64,000 nt of DNA from Pedobacter nyackensis (lineage in GTDB: Bacteria > Bacteroidota > Bacteroidia > Sphingobacteriales > Sphingobacteriaceae): contig NZ_FWYB01000016.1 of the NCBI RefSeq assembly GCF_900176505.1, positions 1 to 64,000 of the forward strand. Reading direction: 5' to 3'. Positions 36,002-44,321 of this stretch are shown piece by piece. A model generated the notes under the pieces. It was not told where the DNA came from, made no database searches, and saw nothing but the letters and a program-made list of their open reading frames with translations. Numbering within the stretch: position 1 is the first letter of the stretch; every line of letters begins with the position of its first letter. The position numbers and the translations under genes were made by a program.

Positions 36002-37402
36002 TTACGGATACATTCTTTCCATCTCACGACCTGTAGTTTCCATACGGTGCTTCATGATTTGGTTTTTATCTCCATAGGAACTTGTCCAGTGTGGGGTATC
36101 CAGTCCTTTTTCCCATTGTGCTAGTTTGGCCAGCATTTCTTTTGTCTTTCCTGGGTTTTTACCTGCCAGGTTTGTGGTTTCTGATAAGTCCTTAGAAAGA
36201 TCGAACAGTAAAACATTTTCTTTAACCCTGATCAATTTCCAATTGCCTTCCCTCATCGCAGCAGCAATTCCTCGACGCCAATAAAGTGCTTCATGCGGTG
36301 CATTTTTATTTTTTCCGTTAATGTAAGAGATTAGATTTACGCCATCTAGTTTTTTAGTCCCTTTTTGTTTGCCTTTGCCTGCGGCTATAGAAGTTGGCAA
36401 TATATCCAAAGAACTTACGGCTTTGCTATAAGTTTTATTTGGAGCAATATGTCCCGGCCAACGCATCATCATGGCTACCCTTATACCGCCTTCCCATTTC
36501 GATCCTTTCATCCCACGTAGTGGGCCATTATCCGAAGAGTTTACAGTAGCTCCACCATTGTCATTGACGAAAACAATCAGCGTATTCTTGTCCAGATTTT
36601 GTTGTTTTAAGATCTCCATTACCTTCCCTACACCATCATCCAGTGATGTCATCATAGCCGCATAAGCACGTCTGCCTGGATCTGCTATACTTGCATAACG
36701 GCCCATCAGATCTTTTTTGGCATTTATTGGTGTATGTACCGCATTATAAGAAAGATACATAAAGAACGGTTTTTTATTATTTTCCTTGATAAAATCTGTT
36801 GCTTTATCTGTTAACATGTCTGTCAGATAAGTAACCTTGCTTTCTGGAACAATTTCATTCTTGTCATGCAATGCAAGTTCATGGGATGGCTTATTTTTAT
36901 AAGCAAAAAAATCTCTGTGACCTCCTATAAAGCCATAAAACTCATCAAATCCCCGGTTTAAAGGAAAGTGCTTTTTCTCTTTGCCCTGATGCCATTTACC
37001 TATTGCAATTGTCTTATAACCATTAGCTTGCATCTCACTACCGATAGTTTGTTCTGCAGGATCCATCCCAACATCGGTTAATTTATATCCAGGGGCAACC
37101 AGATTGGAAGTATTATGTTCAAAACCAAAGCGTTGCTGATAGCGCCCGGTTAGCAAACCAGCTCTTGAGGGGGCACATACCGATGCAGAGACATAAGCAT
37201 CCGTAAAACGTACACCCTGTTTAGCAATAGCATCTATGTTTGGCGTGGGGATTTGGGTGCCACCATAGCAACCAAAATCTATATATCCTGCGTCGTCACT
37301 AACGATGACGATTATATTGGGTTTATCTGAAGTTTTATGCTGCGCAAAAATCGGATCTGCCAAACAAGCAATGAGCAATGCCACAATTATTAATTTCTTC
37401 AT
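36002..37402 (-). CDS. S1-family sulfatase, Cys type
   Basis: Removes sulfate esters from glycosaminoglycan fragments, probably GalNAc sulfates given its neighbours. The 466-residue protein has a signal peptide (1-20), metal ligands Asp36-Asp37 (IVSDDAGY) and the formylglycine motif C76-A-P-S-R-A-G-L-L-T-G-R. A second metal region (FVNDNGG) lies near residue 280. The Cys must be changed to formylglycine by an anaerobic sulfatase-maturing enzyme, not encoded in the window. It starts one base after the stop of a 45-codon remnant and lies 59 bases upstream of chondroitinase AC. The position of the sulfate group attacked cannot be told. Confidence 0.93.
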   Translation of the reverse strand: MKKLIIVALLIACLADPIFAQHKTSDKPNIIVIVSDDAGYIDFGCYGGTQIPTPNIDAIAKQGVRFTDAYVSASVCAPSRAGLLTGRYQQRFGFEHNTSNLVAPGYKLTDVGMDPAEQTIGSEMQANGYKTIAIGKWHQGKEKKHFPLNRGFDEFYGFIGGHRDFFAYKNKPSHELALHDKNEIVPESKVTYLTDMLTDKATDFIKENNKKPFFMYLSYNAVHTPINAKKDLMGRYASIADPGRRAYAAMMTSLDDGVGKVMEILKQQNLDKNTLIVFVNDNGGATVNSSDNGPLRGMKGSKWEGGIRVAMMMRWPGHIAPNKTYSKAVSSLDILPTSIAAGKGKQKGTKKLDGVNLISYINGKNKNAPHEALYWRRGIAAAMREGNWKLIRVKENVLLFDLSKDLSETTNLAGKNPGKTKEMLAKLAQWEKGLDTPHWTSSYGDKNQIMKHRMETTGREMERMYP

Positions 37403-37403
37403 T

Positions 37404-37541
37404 CTATTTTAGGCTCAGTCTTCCATTAGTTGAGTGCCAATCTTTAGGAACGGCATCCTCACAAATGTCGGTCTGCATTTGTGCATAACTACTTGCAGAC
37501 TGCCAGCAGATCAATAAAAAAAGGTAAAGTAAACAGCTCAT
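37404..37541 (-). pseudogene. Remnant of a secreted protein: signal peptide plus 24 residues
   Basis: A 45-codon ORF (ATG at 37541-37539, TAG at 37406-37404). It has a good signal peptide, MSCLLYLFLLICWQSASSYA, and then about 24 residues with EDAVPKDWHSTNGRLSLK before the stop. The mature part resembles the beginning of the N-terminal domain of chondroitinase ABC-type lyases (a Pro, Trp and Gly-x-Leu-Ser pattern), but this is from memory and weak. The stop is one base from the sulfatase start (TAGAATG), so translation could pass from one to the other. It may be a deletion remnant of a lyase gene or a leader peptide. Confidence 0.6.
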
Positions 37542-37677
37542 ATTTGGTTTTGTCTTGAAATTTGATTCTTACAAGATTCAAATATTGCATTTAAACTACA
37601 GATAAGAGGGGGGGAAACAGTTCAAATATGGGGGATTAGTTTATCTTTTGACTATATTCTTGCTTTTATGCCTTTAA

Positions 37678-38526
37678 TTATAACGCCTGATAGGTATGAT
37701 TGATGTTACCATCTTTTACGGTTACGATTCTAAACCCTGAAGGGTCTTTACCTAGTGGTCTGCCTACTGGTCCGGTAGTGACCATTTCCATTTCGCCATC
37801 TTTACCAAAAGAGTTTCTGTGGAGATGACCTGCAAAAATATGGCTCACACCATTTTCCTTATACAGCTTTAGGTATTTCTTTCTAATTGGGGTTGGGATA
37901 TTAAAATACTGATCTTTCTCATCTGGATTTTCAAGAAAAAAAGGATGGTGCTGAAATACAACGATAGATTTACATCCAGATTTTTTAGCTTTTTTAAATG
38001 TCGACTCCAACCATTTATATTGCTTTTCACTCTCTTCTGTTGCTCCTGATGCATCCGAGATAAGGCCAGAATTAACTACAATAGCAAACAGGTCTCCTTT
38101 TTTGAAAGTATAATAATCAGCTCCAAACTCTTTTCGATAGGCTGCTAATATTTCAGGCGTAGGTTTATTGGCTACATCATGGTTCCCAGGGACACTATAC
38201 AATTTAATTGATGGGTCTAGTTTTGCAGCAATTCGTTTATACTCTGCGATCTGTGCCGGGTCGCCCATCAGATTGACAAGGTCGCCAGTTATAATTACAA
38301 AAGCCGGGCGCAGCTGGTTTGCTGTGGCCACGGCTTTTTCAAAGTTTTCAGTTTCTTTGGCAAACTTCTGATCATTTTCAAAAAATCCAAACTGGGTATC
38401 TGTCATCTGAATAAAAACCAAAGGTTGCTTAGCTACTTTTTGTGCAGTACTTCTGGAAAAAGACAGAAGTAATAGCACTGCAACAATAATCAAACTCTTA
38501 TATCTTAGAAACTTTATAGTATTCAT
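37678..38526 (-). CDS. Secreted calcineurin-like metallophosphoesterase
   Basis: A 282-residue phosphoesterase with signal peptide (about 1-29) and all family motifs: D43-x-Q45 in MTDTQFG, GDLVN at 81-85, GNHD at 114-117, FQHHPF near 192 and GHLHRN near 236. Together these bind two metal ions and hydrolyse phosphate mono- or diesters. It is the last gene of the ECF-controlled locus that starts at 49778, 55 bases after the DUF4855 gene. A phosphorylated glycan or a phosphodiester-linked substituent is a possible target; this is inferred from context. Confidence 0.88.
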   Translation of the reverse strand: MNTIKFLRYKSLIIVAVLLLLSFSRSTAQKVAKQPLVFIQMTDTQFGFFENDQKFAKETENFEKAVATANQLRPAFVIITGDLVNLMGDPAQIAEYKRIAAKLDPSIKLYSVPGNHDVANKPTPEILAAYRKEFGADYYTFKKGDLFAIVVNSGLISDASGATEESEKQYKWLESTFKKAKKSGCKSIVVFQHHPFFLENPDEKDQYFNIPTPIRKKYLKLYKENGVSHIFAGHLHRNSFGKDGEMEMVTTGPVGRPLGKDPSGFRIVTVKDGNINHTYQAL

Positions 38527-38581
38527 ATTTCAATTTTGTGTGTGTTTACTAAGATACTGAGAAGATTTACGTTTTATAGTA

Positions 38582-39670
38582 CTACTTGCTTTCTTTGCTT
38601 ATTTTTTTCATAAAGCTTTTGCTTTTACGTTTAATAATTTCTGCTGCCAACTCATCCATTAATACTTTATCCTGAAGCTCTTTAGATTTTGAGAACAGGT
38701 ACATCCCGTTGCCACCTTCATAATAAGCTATTGGCGCATCCTCAAACGCACCATTCCTTTTAAAAGCTTCTATATAGGCCTTTAAACGACCGCTTTTTTG
38801 TTCTTTTGACGAATTTAATGCATGTGAATCAAATTCCATTTCCACGCCCATACCTAATTTTTTAGCCAAATCACAAGCTTGATCAATGCGGCTATCCGGA
38901 ATTTTCTTGTTGAAAAAATGATTAGGTTGTAGCCATGCGAAATCAAATTTAAACTTTCTCCATTGATCAAAACCTTTGGCATTCCAGTAAGGTATCCAAT
39001 AAAATCTCAGTCCTTTAGATCGTATATAATCGCCTAGTAGCTCCAAAATTTCTGCACAGCCATTCACGTCTTCATCTACCCAGTAAAAACCTTCCAGATT
39101 TAGATTTGTATAACCTTCCGTTTTGTACCGTTCCAGAAACTTATCAATATACCATTTACCGGCTTCGATCCGATCTTCATGTTTGGAAAAATCAAGCTCT
39201 TTCCCATTAATCTGGCCCCAATCCTTCTGATTATGTATAGGCGAAGGAATACCAACCACTAGCTTATGTTTAAACTGAAGTTTCTTCATTTTCGGCTTCT
39301 GCTCTTCAATAGCCTGATTAAGCGCTGAAAAAGCTTTATTCTGCTCGAAATTACGGTCCAGTAACCATTCCCATTCTGTTTTTCGGGCATTAAGTTTAGC
39401 ATAACCAGGTGCATAGTTACGCCCCTTTCCATCCTTAAATTCTAAAAACAGAAACCCATCATAAAGCCAGTTTTTTCTCCCCTTACTATCCTCATGAATA
39501 ATGTAAGGGAGGAATTCTTCTTTCGTCCATTCCATGGGACGATGCGTACCGCCCTGATAAATTAAAACCAGATCGGCAATATTGGTTTTCCCATATTGGC
39601 CCTTATCCTGTGCCGAGGCAAAATCCCCATAGCAAACCAGAAAAGCAATAAAAAATAATAATGGTTTCAT
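38582..39670 (-). CDS. DUF4855 protein, probable glycoside hydrolase-like barrel
   Basis: A 362-residue secreted protein (signal peptide about 1-20) of the DUF4855 family. Visible signs are IADLVLIYQGG near residue 31, KNWLYDGFLFLEFKDGKGR near 62 and LNLEGFYWVDEDV near 200, with WIPYWNAKGFDQW and FDFAWLQPNHFF after it. Acidic residues following beta strands (YDGFLFLE, GFYWVDED) suggest a TIM-barrel hydrolase active site. No activity is established for the family as far as I know. It may be the hidden enzyme of this otherwise enzyme-poor locus. A pair of alternative hairpins lies directly upstream. Confidence 0.8.
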   Translation of the reverse strand: MKPLLFFIAFLVCYGDFASAQDKGQYGKTNIADLVLIYQGGTHRPMEWTKEEFLPYIIHEDSKGRKNWLYDGFLFLEFKDGKGRNYAPGYAKLNARKTEWEWLLDRNFEQNKAFSALNQAIEEQKPKMKKLQFKHKLVVGIPSPIHNQKDWGQINGKELDFSKHEDRIEAGKWYIDKFLERYKTEGYTNLNLEGFYWVDEDVNGCAEILELLGDYIRSKGLRFYWIPYWNAKGFDQWRKFKFDFAWLQPNHFFNKKIPDSRIDQACDLAKKLGMGVEMEFDSHALNSSKEQKSGRLKAYIEAFKRNGAFEDAPIAYYEGGNGMYLFSKSKELQDKVLMDELAAEIIKRKSKSFMKKISKESK

Positions 39671-39698
39671 TTGTGTATCTATTTATTCGTGTATGTAT

Positions 39699-39760
39699 GT
39701 GTGTAAATTCATTATTTACACACGCTGCGCCCTTACCTAAGGGGCTAGCAGAGCGTGTGT
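39699..39760 (-). promoter_or_regulatory. Two mutually exclusive hairpins before the DUF4855 gene
   Basis: ACACACGCT (39718-39726) pairs with AGCGTGTGT (39752-39760), with GCCCTT/AAGGGGC inside. The same left arm also pairs as TTTACACAC (39715-39723) with GTGTGTAAA (39699-39707). Only one can form at a time. It could be an attenuator, or just a processing structure, in the leader of the DUF4855 gene. Confidence 0.55.
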
Positions 39761-39792
39761 TGAAATCGAGAAACGTAGAGCGTCCATGATCA

Positions 39793-41448
39793 TTATTCAA
39801 TACTGTTTAGGTCAATGCAGTCAAATTCGTATGCGGCAATACTGCCATTTGTTATTAGCACATACATAATCATTTTGTACCCATCCTTAGATACTTTTAG
39901 AGCTACATCACCGGTTAAATTCCCATTTGCAGCCGAAGTGATCATTGGCGATTTAAAAACCATCACCTTGGAGTAATCTGCACTCGAAGGAGGTGTAGAA
40001 AGCAATAAAGGATTAGTTACATTATACAAATAACCATTTCCGGCAAGGTTGGTACTTAAATTTACTACAGCCAGATATTTTGCATTGTTAAACTCTGCAA
40101 AATCCAGACTGTGGCTCACATTAAATCCTGACCCAGCAATATCTATCTGACTAAGCGGAGCACCGTTAGCCGCCATATAACCAATATCACCTGCCTGAGA
40201 AGAAAGGAACATTTTATCTGTGAGATTTGGCCCTTCGGAGATAACATCAGCCATGACGGTCCAGTTTTTTGAACCACCATATCTAAAAATAGTTGGAGAT
40301 TGTGATACCAATGCACCATTAACTACCTGCCATCTTAAGATTGAATTATCCGAATTACTGGCTGCAACAAAAATCAAGGCATTTTTACTCAGGTCACCTT
40401 TTACAGACATCTTTCTGCCAAGCTGCTGACCGGCTACTAACCCTGGATACGCTATAAACTTGACTGGAGCCTGATCCCCTGCGCTGTTATACTTATAAAT
40501 AAACAAGCTATTACCAACAGTAGTTGTGAGGTTAGAAATCAGAATATGTCCAGCCTCATCACTGGTTGCAAAGAAATTCTGAAAAGTAACAGCATTAATG
40601 CCTGTCATGTTCATTGCACCTACAACCTCTCCGGTAAAGCGGTTCAGGTATTTATTTATGGTTTCCCTTGTGTTCACTACCAAATAATCATCCGTCGCGG
40701 CAATTGAAGTGGTAAAATTATTAGTACCACTTATACCCAATTCAGTCAAACTTTTAGTCCATAACAACTTCATACTTCCCGATCGGATGCCTGAGGCTGC
40801 TTTTTGAGGACTAACGGGCTTAACCGTATATTGTACTGATCGGCCATTTTCGGCTGTTACCGTATAAACAACGGGCTTACTAAAATCCTGAGCGACAGTA
40901 ATAGCTGGCGATATCGTCGCATGTGGTGTAATAACGATAGTCGGAACCTGATTTGTCAAATTCCCCCCTCCCGCTACCAGGCCTACTATTTTTTTAGATT
41001 CTACCAGAAAACCGGTAAGGTTCGCAGCGGGCAAATTAAAACTGGTAATTACTGCTTCCGAGCTTTTCCTGATCTCACCAATTAAAATATGCTTGCGATC
41101 AGTACCATCAGCAGACCTGACGATTATTTCTGTTGGTTTGGTTAAATCAACCTGATCTGGACTTCCGGAAACCGCCCTTACAGTTGTAGGATCGTTTGCT
41201 TTAACTTTCATTGAAGTAATATTGATCAGATTATTTGATTCCGCGGGGAAGTGTGTAGAAAATACAAACTTAATGGTATCCCCATAAGGGGTGGCTCTTT
41301 CAGGATTAAAGAATCCCGATCCATCAGCAAATGTGACATACACGGAATTGGCAGATCCGCTAAAATCGCCTTTATGCGCTTCCTTTTTGCAAGAGTAACC
41401 AAGTATCATGGTTAAAACCATGAACAGGAATATGATATGTTTATACAT
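39793..41448 (-). CDS. DUF5018-domain surface lipoprotein
   Basis: A 551-residue lipoprotein (signal ending at Cys20, LGYSCKKEAHKG). The first 220 residues hold two beta-sandwich repeats of the DUF5018 type, with the pattern ITSFNLPAANLTG and VYTVTAENGRSVQYTVKPVSP. The rest (about 230-551) looks like a beta-propeller with repeats such as DDYLVVNTRETINKYL, AGHILISNLTTTVGNSLFIYKY and DLSKNALIFVAAS. It is probably a surface glycan-binding protein. It lies between DUF1735 and DUF4855 genes in the operon from 49778. Confidence 0.78.
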   Translation of the reverse strand: MYKHIIFLFMVLTMILGYSCKKEAHKGDFSGSANSVYVTFADGSGFFNPERATPYGDTIKFVFSTHFPAESNNLINITSMKVKANDPTTVRAVSGSPDQVDLTKPTEIIVRSADGTDRKHILIGEIRKSSEAVITSFNLPAANLTGFLVESKKIVGLVAGGGNLTNQVPTIVITPHATISPAITVAQDFSKPVVYTVTAENGRSVQYTVKPVSPQKAASGIRSGSMKLLWTKSLTELGISGTNNFTTSIAATDDYLVVNTRETINKYLNRFTGEVVGAMNMTGINAVTFQNFFATSDEAGHILISNLTTTVGNSLFIYKYNSAGDQAPVKFIAYPGLVAGQQLGRKMSVKGDLSKNALIFVAASNSDNSILRWQVVNGALVSQSPTIFRYGGSKNWTVMADVISEGPNLTDKMFLSSQAGDIGYMAANGAPLSQIDIAGSGFNVSHSLDFAEFNNAKYLAVVNLSTNLAGNGYLYNVTNPLLLSTPPSSADYSKVMVFKSPMITSAANGNLTGDVALKVSKDGYKMIMYVLITNGSIAAYEFDCIDLNSIE

Positions 41449-41459
41449 ACTGTGTGCTA

Positions 41460-42314
41460 TTATAGTGTGAAAGATAAATCAACCGCCACCTGTATCAGTT
41501 TTCCACTTAGGGTGTAGCTATAAAACAATTTAAAAGCGCCCTTGTAAGCCTGATAAGTAGGATCAAACTTTCCGATATAAGTGCTTTCGCCTTTTGCAAT
41601 ATTGTTTTGAATATTATAAGCCGCCGAACCTGGTGCTCCTGTAACCACAACCCTATCATTCTGAACAGCTAATCGGATTTTCATACCTGTTTCCGGTCCC
41701 GATATTTCAATCGTATTTGCAGAGACTGAAACAGGCACAATCACCTCATCAATTTTCTTAACAACAACTCCTACGTCATCTACCCCGGTTCCGTAAGCTT
41801 TGTATTTACTTTCGTAAACATTACGGAATCGAGAGAAATAGAGGAATGCGACTTTCTTTTCTTCATTTATTTTAACTGATGGACTCACCGTTTTAATGCT
41901 GATGGGCAACACATATTTTTTACCACTAAAAGTGTTTTCTCCAATATTGGTTAAACGGATATTTAAATCCTGACGCACATCTCCTTTGCCTAACTTTACC
42001 TCCCCAGAGGGAATATTAAAGTTAGTTACGGGCAATAACTCATAACCTGGATTCGAAGCTAAAAAAGTGGCAAATACCTCTTGATCAACACCCAAATTAA
42101 CAGTTACTTCTGCATTTTTTTGATTTACGCCGGCTTTATAAATACCTAGTTTATAAACCGACTCGCCTAAAAGCGCGGTTTGGGTACTAAGACCTGAGCC
42201 AGGAATATATACGGTGCTGTCTACATTGACCATATCGAGCCCCTTCTCACAAGAAGTACATATGAGTACAAATAAAAGCAACATAGCTTTTAAAAATCTA
42301 TATTTTTTTAACAT
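41460..42314 (-). CDS. DUF1735 (BT_3987-type) lipoprotein
   Basis: A 284-residue lipoprotein (signal ending at Cys22, LICTSCEKG). The DUF1735 domain covers about residues 30-160 (GESVYKLGIYKAGVNQKNAEVTV, then YVLPISIKTVSPSVKINE), and a second beta-rich domain reaches the end. Such proteins are found next to SusD and help to bind glycans at the cell surface. It lies 28 bases after susD and 11 bases before the DUF5018 gene. Confidence 0.85.
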   Translation of the reverse strand: MLKKYRFLKAMLLLFVLICTSCEKGLDMVNVDSTVYIPGSGLSTQTALLGESVYKLGIYKAGVNQKNAEVTVNLGVDQEVFATFLASNPGYELLPVTNFNIPSGEVKLGKGDVRQDLNIRLTNIGENTFSGKKYVLPISIKTVSPSVKINEEKKVAFLYFSRFRNVYESKYKAYGTGVDDVGVVVKKIDEVIVPVSVSANTIEISGPETGMKIRLAVQNDRVVVTGAPGSAAYNIQNNIAKGESTYIGKFDPTYQAYKGAFKLFYSYTLSGKLIQVAVDLSFTL

Positions 42315-42342
42315 AACGTTCGAATTAAAATTAGGTGACTGA

Positions 42343-44310
42343 TTACCATCCCGGATTTTGCACCAAAGCAGGATTCTTGTCTATCTCGGATTGCTGAATT
42401 GGGAATAAATTCATTTTCATGCTATACACACGCTCTTCAAAAGGTACGCGTTTATAAAAGCCTAAGAAGTTAAAATTATTAGTGCTTACAGCTCCTGCAT
42501 TAATATCCATACCCCACATCTTGCCACCTTCACCCCATTTACGCCTCGGATCACCATTATCTGGTGTATGTGCCAACCATCTTCTCCTCGTCGTAAAATA
42601 ACGGTCTGTTTCAAACGCCAACTCTATCTGACGCTCCTTTAGGATGTGCTCACGTTGCTGAATTTTATCTCCTCTGATTTCAGGATACACTGCAAATATA
42701 TTTGGCACTCCCGCACGCTGACGAATCATATTCCAATACTTTTCAATATCAGGATGACCAGAATTATGTTCGTTTAAAGCCTCTATGTAATCAAGTAAAA
42801 CTGCAGCATAACGAATAAAGATCTCAGTTCTGGGACTGGTCACAAACACCCTATCACGTAGATTACTAAGGGGATCAACATTTTTAAGGCATAAATAACC
42901 AGTCCGAGGATAGAAAGTATAGGAACCTGAAGAACGGGATACTCCACCAAAATATAATTCTACCCTCCCATAACCATTTTGTTGTGCTGCAACATTATAA
43001 TAATTGCGCTTATCAATATCAGCAGGTAATTGGGGAATGATACGTTTGTTATACAATATAGAGGCATAAAATCGAGGTTCACGGTTAGCATACATATTCC
43101 AGTCGCCCACCCAATGGCCCCAGGCATCACCACTGCGGATATCATCGATCATTTTTACCCGGTCCGTGGCAACATTTAGACCTTTGGGGTTCCAGTTATC
43201 ACCTCCGGTTGTGGCAAAACCTTCTTCCACATATCCAGACTGTGGATCTTCTATACCACGCCCATTTTTCATCAGAAAAGCATCAACAACTCTTTGTGTA
43301 GGGCCAACACCACCAAGGTTATTAGGACCTGGTGAGGTATGAACTTCCCAGCCTAAAGGATTATAGCCCGAACGTCCCCAGATCACCTCACAATTCCAAC
43401 GCTTTATAGTGATATCCCTTACCGATTTATAAGGACTAAATACAGCATCACCATTTTCATTATTTTTATATAGTTTGACATTTGCACCCGGATTATTTTC
43501 GGCAGTTTGGATAACAGCATAGCTGGCATCTGCAGCACGTTTCCACTTGCTCTCGTCATAGGTTGTACTTGTAAGTGGAGTACCGTCATGATTTTTAAAA
43601 GAGGCATAATCAGTATTCCCATTCCACTGCGGACTTGCAGCCATAGTAAGCACCTGGGCTTTTACCGCGCGGCAAACTATTTTGTTTGGTTTCCCAAGCC
43701 ACTGTTTATCTCCCTGCCAATCTAAAGGTAAATCAACCTCAGCTTCTTCCATCAAGCCAACAATATAACTTACACATTCATCGTAGGGAGAACGAGGAAT
43801 AGCTCCCCAATCCGTATCAAGAGGCATTTCCTTTTTAATCAATACTGCTGGCCCATATTGTTTAATCAATAACCAGTAATAATACCCTCTTAAAAATTTA
43901 ACTTCTCCTTTGTATTGAGCTTTCAATTGGGCACTTAATTCAGGATTCTTATCTACATTATTCTCGAATATAAACGAGGCCCTGATGGCTTTATAATAAT
44001 TTGGCCATTTGTTATAAAAACCTGAATTTGAGTTCCAGTTACCCAGGTTAATATTATAAGTATTATACACATTCCATGTTAAATCTATTTCATCAGAGCA
44101 ACCAAGCCATGGATCATCCTGGTATAAATTTGCTGCCGGTATTTGCGAATACACATTGTATAAAAATGCTTCTGTCTCTTTACGGGAGCTCCAGATCATC
44201 GCATCCGTTTTCATATCATCTGGTTGTTTTTCCAGGAACTTTTTACAACCGGTTACTGTCATTAAGCTAAGCATTGACAGTATTATATATATCTTTATAT
44301 TGTTATTCAT
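42343..44310 (-). CDS. SusD-like lipoprotein, large variant
   Basis: A 655-residue glycan-binding lipoprotein (signal ending at Cys22, TVTGCKKFLEKQP), longer than the usual 500-580. SusD signs are KFLRGYYYWLLIKQYGPAVL near residue 138, the C-terminal ILKERQIELAFETDRYFTTRRW near 570 and the end NPALVQNPGW. Insertions in the middle carry a Gly/Asn-rich loop with NGRGIEDPQSGYVEEGF. It pairs with the susC at 44322, 11 bases upstream. Confidence 0.94.
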   Translation of the reverse strand: MNNNIKIYIILSMLSLMTVTGCKKFLEKQPDDMKTDAMIWSSRKETEAFLYNVYSQIPAANLYQDDPWLGCSDEIDLTWNVYNTYNINLGNWNSNSGFYNKWPNYYKAIRASFIFENNVDKNPELSAQLKAQYKGEVKFLRGYYYWLLIKQYGPAVLIKKEMPLDTDWGAIPRSPYDECVSYIVGLMEEAEVDLPLDWQGDKQWLGKPNKIVCRAVKAQVLTMAASPQWNGNTDYASFKNHDGTPLTSTTYDESKWKRAADASYAVIQTAENNPGANVKLYKNNENGDAVFSPYKSVRDITIKRWNCEVIWGRSGYNPLGWEVHTSPGPNNLGGVGPTQRVVDAFLMKNGRGIEDPQSGYVEEGFATTGGDNWNPKGLNVATDRVKMIDDIRSGDAWGHWVGDWNMYANREPRFYASILYNKRIIPQLPADIDKRNYYNVAAQQNGYGRVELYFGGVSRSSGSYTFYPRTGYLCLKNVDPLSNLRDRVFVTSPRTEIFIRYAAVLLDYIEALNEHNSGHPDIEKYWNMIRQRAGVPNIFAVYPEIRGDKIQQREHILKERQIELAFETDRYFTTRRRWLAHTPDNGDPRRKWGEGGKMWGMDINAGAVSTNNFNFLGFYKRVPFEERVYSMKMNLFPIQQSEIDKNPALVQNPGW

Positions 44311-44321
44311 CTCGTCTGAAT

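Noticed and set aside
39603..39800. 65-residue minus-strand reading frame over the hairpins
   Set aside because: It overlaps the starts and ends of two real genes in another frame and shows no signal peptide or motif.
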